Part shown: piece after piece, positions 58,420-64,000 of the stretch | How positions within the stretch are numbered: the stretch's first letter is position 1 | How the letters are laid out: every line of letters starts with the position of its first letter | Assembly (NCBI GenBank): GCA_958450365.1 | Contig: CAUEEP010000022.1 | Location: forward strand, 558,001 to 622,000 | Direction of reading: 5' to 3' | Source of the DNA: Mesorhabditis belari | Lineage: Eukaryota; Nematoda; Chromadorea; Rhabditida; Rhabditidae | DNA length: 64,000 nt | Translations under genes and position numbers: made by a program | Notes under the pieces: generated by a model | Databases searched by the model: none | What the model saw: only the letters and a program-made list of their open reading frames with translations | Told to the model about the DNA's origin: nothing

Positions 58420-58596
58420 ATGTTGTGTCTTAGTGCGAGCATTCTGTTTAGCAAAATTCTGTTTCCAGGCGGAGGCGGAGGTGGCACTCGAACCGAGACG
58501 ATGACTCAAATCTGTAATGGAGTGAAGACGGTGACGGTGAAAACCTATCATCCAGATGGAAGAGTCACTGTGAAAGTCAATGGAGTGCAACAATGA
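58420..58596 (+). CDS. small secreted protein, copy 2
   Basis: Fifty-eight residues from ATG: leader MLCLSASILFSKILF, a Gly run, then the shared core TRTETMTQICNGVKTVTVKT and YHPDGRVTVKVNGVQQ. It lacks the acidic tail of copy 1 (53385-53585), whose tail arises from a repeated GAAGAAGTCGA-type triplet expansion. Confidence 0.45.
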   Translation: MLCLSASILFSKILFPGGGGGGTRTETMTQICNGVKTVTVKTYHPDGRVTVKVNGVQQ

Positions 58597-58804
58597 CAAA
58601 AGTAATATCTTCATTCAAATGGATTAATCTATTCAGAAAAACTTCTCCGTTGTAAACTTTTTACTTTGTTTGCTACAAATTATTGATAAAGTTTCTGGTA
58701 AAATTGATTTTCTTTCTTTGAATTTCTTTTCAAAAAATAGTTGGGTTAGTGTATATCCTGTGCATTGTCGCTTGTTAAACAGAACGATAGGCGAGAAATG
58801 ACGT

Positions 58805-58914
58805 GAGGTACAGAAATAAAGCTTCATTGCTAAACTAAACACTGATCGCCTATTCAACCCTGGTTGATTGGTGCAGATCAATCAGTTTTTGCAGACTAAA
58901 ATCGACGAAACAGT
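58805..58914. repeat. dispersed about 105-bp repeat (copy b)
   Basis: Inverted counterpart of 7468-7576, including TCTGCACCAATCAACCAGGG in complement. It starts at the outer edge of the second inverted duplication. Confidence 0.75.
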
Positions 58915-59189
58915 TCATAGCCGACCGACCAAAGAATACATATACAGAGTACGTGCAAACAGCCCAATTGACCGCCCCTATAAGCCCTGTAATTTCCTTG
59001 TAAACTTGTCCACAAAGATAAATTTCATGGTAAGACATGACTGGGCACGTTTTTTTTTCAAATTAAATTCGAGAGATGTAAACAAAGATGAAGGAGAGGG
59101 GTTTGTGGAAAATAGATAAGTGAACAACCTTGCAAAAACAATAGACTTTCACTTTTGACATATTTATTTTTGGAATTTTTATTATACTT

Positions 59190-59700
59190 TTCTCTAACTG
59201 TTGAAGATCTACGACCTGGAGATCTGCGACAAGTTATGTTGTACGAATTTCTTCAAGGACACATGGGCCTCTATTGTTCAGTTAATATTGGGGATGTTGA
59301 TGTGGAAGGATCAGCTTCACTACGGACATGTGCAAACTGGTTTGTTAAATTCCGTTCTGGGGATGAATCTTCGAAGACAAATTGAGTTCGGCAGCTCAGC
59401 AAAATAATGCCAAGTTGCTCAAAATTTTTCAAACCAACAAAAGGCTTTGTTTTTGTAAAATAGCAGAAGAGTTATCAGTTGATCATACAATAATACTCGA
59501 ACATTGCATACATTTGGGTTTAAACCGTATTAGGGATTCCACATGATTTAACGAACACCCAGAAATGGCAACGTGTCAGAAATCAGTGCCACTCATCTTT
59601 CTCGATACGAGCGCAAATCTTTCTTAGCCTGTTTTGTGACGGAGGATGAAAATGGATTCTAATCATGCTTTATGATATTTATGATCAAACAATTTTTTGA
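59190..59700 (+). pseudogene. decayed mariner transposase
   Basis: Scattered over frames: N-terminal piece (QVMLYEFLQGHMG; LRTCANWFVKFRSGDES), then IAEELSVDHTIILEHLHTFG, then WIPHDLTNTQKWQR and a damaged catalytic-domain start. Many stops and frameshifts; ends not recognised. Confidence 0.7.
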
Positions 59701-60243
59701 AAGAATTTTGTGCGTAAAAAAGGCAAGTGTGAATCTTTTAACCTGATCGACCAAAGATTCTCTGTCACTAAGCTGAGAAATGAGTCATGATTCCAAAGGT
59801 TGTGAGTTGTGTGTTGTGTTGGTTGGTTGATTGTGTTTTCACCTATGTGTTGGTTGATCCTTTTTTCAGGAATCAGATTTTTATGTTTTACCTTTTTATT
59901 AGAATTTTAAATTCAAAAACGGCTTGGGTATAACGTTTCATTTCGGATCCTATGCAGAGTGAAAGGATTCCATTTTTTTATGTTGAAAAGGTCACTGGAA
60001 ATCGGCCCTTTCAACACATTTCGCAAGCGAGAGCGGTGAGCTTTTAGAGAAGTTTTATTGCCTAAATTTTTGACTCTAATTCAGTTAAGTTGTAGTTATT
60101 TACTCATCTAGCTTTTCTAGTTACCCTAGAATCATAAAGTGACGAGAAAGTTTTTGCGAGAGTTTCTGACTTTGAAATTGAGTCTAATTTTTACAAATTA
60201 TATAAAAAAGAAAGGAAAAACTGGTCTGGTTTTCGTGTACAAA
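59701..60243. other. intergenic DNA, nothing recognised
   Basis: No gene or repeat is supported between the decayed mariner and the foldback at 60244. Confidence 0.5.
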
Positions 60244-60531
60244 TGATTGTAGCATGAAAGAAAACCGGATTCGAGAACTTCTTGCTTCTGGACACGAACT
60301 GGTTATAGTCATTTTCGGTCAGGTCTGCTAATCATGATGTGACCCGGTCTCGTTAAGCAGCAATGATTAAAATTCTTGGATTGGAAAATCTAACAAATAA
60401 AAGAGTGCGTGAGCAGATTTTTAGAAGACTAAAGCTTTTGCTTTAGCAGACCTGACCGAAAATGACTATAACCAGTTCGTGTCCAGAAGCAAGCAGTTCT
60501 CGAATCCCGTTTCCTTTCATGCTCCAATCAT
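60244..60531. repeat. near-perfect foldback, 88-bp arms
   Basis: Arms 60244-60331 and 60444-60531 are complementary except for about four positions (for example GGTCAGGTCTGCTA against TAGCAGACCTGACC), around a loop of about 110 bp. No TA duplication is evident and no other copy is in the window. Confidence 0.85.
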
Positions 60532-60654
60532 TTGCTCCAATCATTTGCTCCAATCCAATTATTTTCTAATCATATTCTAGAGAGGCACCTTTTATGGATC
60601 ATTCAAAGGATAGTCTGATTCATCGAAAGGATGGTCTGATCAAGGGGTTTCTGA

Positions 60655-61022
60655 GTGGGGAGATCATTAGTTGCGAGGGTGCGCAAGGGTTACGATAGCT
60701 CTAGAGCCGGTATTTTGCATTTTTATTTGAAAAAGGTATGTATGGCTTTAGGTCAGTCAACAAACGACCTGAGCTCACTGATGATGGGCTGCTCAATCCC
60801 ACCAAACCAACGTTCAACGCAAGGCTACAACAATACCTTGTATTCCCGTCAACTATAATCCATTCTCTTTTTTGAACAAAACAGTTATTTTCCTTCAATC
60901 AGAGTGATTGGCCATCTCCAAATGGTCTTAGTCATCGATTTGTTGACCCGAACTTGCTTTGTCAAAATCCAGCAGAGGCGCAGCCTTATCGGCTTAACCT
61001 TTTCGATAATCGTCGTCATTAA
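60655..61022 (+). CDS. possible exons of an unidentified protein
   Basis: The best piece is a terminal exon at 60903-61022, after TTCAATCAG: SDWPSPNGLSHRFVDPNLLC, QNPAEAQPYRLNLFDNRRH, stop. An upstream piece (RPELTDDGLLNPTKPTFNAR, about 60747-60840) can be joined in phase 0 through a GTATTC donor. A further piece ending at 60735 with GTATGT does not join in phase. No family recognised. Confidence 0.35.
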
Positions 61023-61787
61023 TTACCTATTGGATCTTATTTGAATCTGATTTTTTTCCTTGATGTTTTCATTTTTAGACACCAATCTTTTCTATGTAGA
61101 ATCATTTACCAATCATTTAATGAACAGCTTTTAAGAAGCAAGCTTTTGATTGACATTTTTTATTCAAAGATTTTGACATCAATATTAAAATGGCTGTGGT
61201 GTATGAGCCTAAAATTGGTCTTGTTTTCAAGTTTGAATTTATTTATTGTGAACAAGACTCTCATAATGTTTATCTCCTCAAAGTTTCTTGAAATTTCATC
61301 TACTATTTCCTCTACTACTAAAGCAGAAGAAGAAGAAGAAAGTCAACTTGTGAGATCATACAATCAACTCTAATCTAATAAATAAAATCTAGAACTTTTT
61401 AAACATTAAAAAAGAGCATTTACATCAAAAAAAACTTTGTTTTCTTGTTCCAAATCGATTGTTTGTTATCAGGGGGTTTATTTCGAAGAGCCATTGAAAG
61501 ATTGCCGCAAAAAAAAAGTTGTGAAATTATTCGTTACATTTTAATAGAGCTGAACAAATGATTTTATCGGTTTTCTTTTTGTTTCTCTTTTTAAAGGTTT
61601 GTTTTTTTAAAGCAAAAGTGATCTTTTATAAGAGATCGATGATCTTTTAGAACCTGAACCATTGTAAGAACTATTGTAAAGTTTTCATTGTAATTGCAAT
61701 CATTGTAAAGTAAAGTTTAAGTGAGATTACCTTTAAAATAGGCTTTTGCTTATTTCGTTGATGCTAAAAAGAGATTTAAAAAAACAA
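61023..61787. other. AT-rich DNA, nothing firm
   Basis: A 110-codon frame at 61041-61373 is hydrophobic and AT-driven, and no splice or homology support was found, so it is not called. Confidence 0.4.
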
Positions 61788-62093
61788 TTACCGTAATTTC
61801 TCTGATAGTAGTGCACCCCAGCCGAGTTGGAGACGATTTTACGGTTTCCAAGCTTTTGCAGAAGCTCAACACTCTAATCCCGCACTAGAGATAAGGAACC
61901 AAATCTCTAGAGGTAAAGAACCAAATCTAGAGAGATAGGGAACCAAATTTAGAGAGTTAAGGAACCAAAATTAGAGAGAGTGCACCCATCGTCAGCTACT
62001 TTTTCCGGTCCCACATCGATAGGTTCTGATAAACGCTTTTCGAGATTTCGAGTCGACGCTCAGGGTTTCTTACTAGTAGAGAAAATACGGTAT
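61788..62093. mobile_element. MITE (family of 24884) carrying a minisatellite insert
   Basis: Ends TACCGTAATTTCTCTGATAG and GAGAAAATACGGTA. Compared with 24884-25105 it has about 85 extra bases (61890-61975) made of four AGAGAGATAAGGAACCAAAT-type units, which are the complement of the 22-bp minisatellite at 28104-28410. Confidence 0.8.
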
Positions 62094-62119
62094 TTTGAAA
62101 AAAAGAATCTAAACTTTAG

Positions 62120-62570
62120 AACACAAACTGTGAACTCTATCGTCTCTACGATGGTGCGGATCCAGTCACGATTCTCAACCGAGAGAACTTTGATGAAACC
62201 GTTTATGGACAGGTTAGCATGCAGAAGAAAATCCAAAAAAAAATTCATTTGCACCAAATTTATTCGCTTTTTCTATGCTTTCTATCATATGATCGATTGA
62301 AATGGAGCAAGCAAATGGAGCAAATTGACTAAATTAAGAAAAGCGCCACCTTTGTCCACTTCTACGTTCCTTGGTGTAGTGTTTGTTCGAGCTATGCGCC
62401 AATATACAACGAATTTGCCAGGTTTAAAAAGTCTCCCAATTGTTTAAACATTTTCAAATTTCTCTAGAGAGGTCGGAGATTGGAAATCCATTGTGAAAGT
62501 GGCTGTTGTGAATTGCGATGAGAATGGGCGTCTGTGTAAAGAACACGTCAGAAGCTATCCATCATTTAGG
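62120..62570 (+). CDS. QSOX-like sulfhydryl oxidase, thioredoxin-domain exons (partial)
   Basis: Three exons, 62120-62212, 62339-62421 and 62468-62570, join in phase. They encode the start of a quiescin-sulfhydryl-oxidase type thioredoxin domain: CELYRLYDGADPVTILNREN, FVHFYVPWCSVCSSYAPIYN (redox CSVC in place of the common CGHC) and VAVVNCDENGRLCKEHVRSY with PSFR. In QSOX this domain passes electrons to an Erv-type FAD domain and makes disulfides in secretory proteins. The signal-peptide exon and all later exons, including the FAD domain, were not found; the following 1.4 kb is intron-like with inserted elements, so the gene probably continues past the window. Confidence 0.7.
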
Positions 62571-63221
62571 GTTTGTCTTAGTAAATATGAGTAGATTTAG
62601 TTTTATGAAATTTGAATTTTTCAATTTTGTCTTAAAATCGGCTAGTTGGAACTAGGGTAGATGAAAAACTCGTGCGTCGCCGGGACTTGAACCGCGATCT
62701 TTCGCTTATCGAGCAACCATTCCACCACAACGCTCTCGACCCCCCTTACTCCAAATGGAGTTAACTGGCCGAATAAAGTAGAGCCCAACCACCCGAACGA
62801 ACTGTTGCTTACTGTATAGCCGTGTATACCATAAAATTATGGGAAGACGATAGGTCGTTGTTAGTATTGCGCTGTACCTTTGCTCTCACTGCTCTCACTC
62901 CTCGGTGCGCTCACTTTGCGACCATTTTTCTTGTATTAAACACGAGTTTTTCTAAAAGTTTTTTTATACCATCGTGTAGCCCATTTGAAGGGGTATATTT
63001 TGATACCAGACTCGCACAAAGCGAAGGCGCTCGTAAATGGTAATTCCATACGGCGCAATTTTCATTTTTACAAAGCCGCGCAATATTCATGGATTCAAAA
63101 TTATTGGGTGAATGCTTATGAAATGGTTAATTCATGTAAATTTCTCTACCAGAGCATCTAATTCTATCTAACTCTATCGAATTTGTGTTTTGTTTGAATG
63201 AAAAGTGATAATCTTAAGCTA
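62571..63221. other. probable intron with tRNA-like fragment
   Basis: No further exon seen. Bases 62655-62735, minus strand, have A-box-like (TGGTGGAATGG) and B-box-like (GGTTCAAGTCC) blocks and matching GTCG/CGAC ends, but middle pairs of the acceptor and T stems fail; probably a tRNA pseudogene. Confidence 0.4.
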
Positions 63222-63522
63222 TTAGGTTGTTCGGATATAAACAAGCGTTGCTAAACTTTTTGTTGTGAGAGAAGCTTTTAAAACATATCTTTCTGTATTT
63301 AAAAGTACGTTATATTGCGCATATTTGAAAACTTTTTTAAACGGATAATTTCTTATTCAGCCGGCTGAGTTTTTCAAGAGCGGCATCAATTTTTTGCGCA
63401 AAAGATGGCAAGAAGTAATCAATAATAATGGTGAATATACTTTGGATTAAACTGTGTTGTTTCTGTTTTTAAGGTAGATTTTGTCGACTACTAAAACGCT
63501 CGTTTATATCCGAACAACCTAA
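63222..63522 (+). mobile_element. deletion-derivative mariner (301 bp)
   Basis: Ends TTAGGTTGTTCGGATATAAA, inverted and flanked by TA. Between them only the last codons of a mariner transposase remain (FFKSGINFLRKRWQEVINNN then GEYTLD and stop). Confidence 0.85.
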
Positions 63523-64000
63523 TAATAACAGAGAGCAACTTTTTTATTTGACATGAAATGATGGAGAAACTTTTCGATCATTTGAGTCAACTCAACTTTG
63601 ATCTTCTTTTGTGCTAAAGTTCTATTAATTCGATATTTTTTTAATCAACATGCTTCTATTCAAAGATTTCACTGAATTCTTATCAATATGTTTTTGAGTT
63701 TTGAAAAGAATTTGAAGCGATAAAGCCTGGGATTTCTTTAATGATTTAGCTTTTTAATGAAAACGCCCATGAGAATGTTGATTGCTTGAAATGGTTTGTT
63801 CGACAGCTAAAACCTTTGCTAAATTATTGCATAACTCTTCACAAGCAACAAAACATAAAAGAACTTTTTGAAATCTGATAACTGGTTGAGGAAATCTGGA
63901 AAAATTTAGCCATTTAATATGCATTGACCCAATATTTCAACAAGCAAATAATTTAGTATTTTCCATACAACGCCACAACAAAAGAAGACGCCAAAGAATA
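63523..64000. other. AT-rich DNA to window end
   Basis: No gene or repeat recognised; may be intron of the QSOX-like gene. Confidence 0.4.

Larger units (their letters stand above)
57230..58815. repeat. right arm of the second large inverted duplication
   Basis: Inverted copy of 53045-54560, carrying the longer versions of the two small genes. The arms are separated by about 2.7 kb holding the decayed gene pair and the mariner. Confidence 0.8.

Overview
The window looks like nuclear DNA of a free-living or animal-associated nematode, probably a rhabditid. It is AT-rich and its genes have many short introns with TTTCAG-type acceptors. The gene families are nematode-like: a double C-type lectin, a CUB protein, a TSP-1/C6 protein, serpentine receptors, a CAP protein and a QSOX-like oxidase. 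DNA transposons of the mariner, maT (DD37D), Tc1 and pogo types are dense. The species cannot be fixed from sequence alone; no spliced leader, rRNA or confident tRNA was seen. All multi-exon models were built by eye from splice signals and reading-frame phase.

Layout. 1-5 kb: edge of a mariner transposase, an acidic-tailed two-exon gene with a broken tandem duplicate beside it, a collapsed BEL/Pao retroelement and a 20-bp minisatellite. 5.7-10.5 kb (+): two-domain C-type lectin whose long introns hold a MITE, a pogo-like element and mariner-derived foldbacks. 12.8-19.6 kb (-): a 22-exon gene that closes exactly to 817 codons plus stop and encodes two tandem copies of a CUB-containing module with the same intron phases and a GPI-like tail. 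19.6-27.1 kb: mostly repeats, with weak exons of a membrane protein. 27.5-30.7 kb (-): a 12-exon secreted protein with two TSP-1 repeats and a C6 domain.

31-58.8 kb is a segmental-duplication block. It contains three intact copies and one broken copy of a two-exon gene for a secreted 8-cysteine peptide released after a dibasic RLRR site, two serpentine receptor copies (one intact, one with a shifted exon 4) plus an older receptor fragment, a GAPR-1-type CAP gene, two identical copies of a small secreted peptide gene, and pairs of decayed genes. Two large inverted duplications (arms about 1.5 kb) and several direct duplications tie these together. Because segments are duplicated, several transposon insertions can be read against their empty target sites within the same window.

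59-64 kb: a decayed mariner, a near-perfect 88-bp foldback, weak exons, then the thioredoxin-domain exons of a QSOX-like gene (+) that continues beyond what could be traced, with a deleted mariner after them. The most interesting content is the amplified 8-cysteine peptide family with its duplication architecture, and the CUB gene as an internal module duplication with conserved exon phases.
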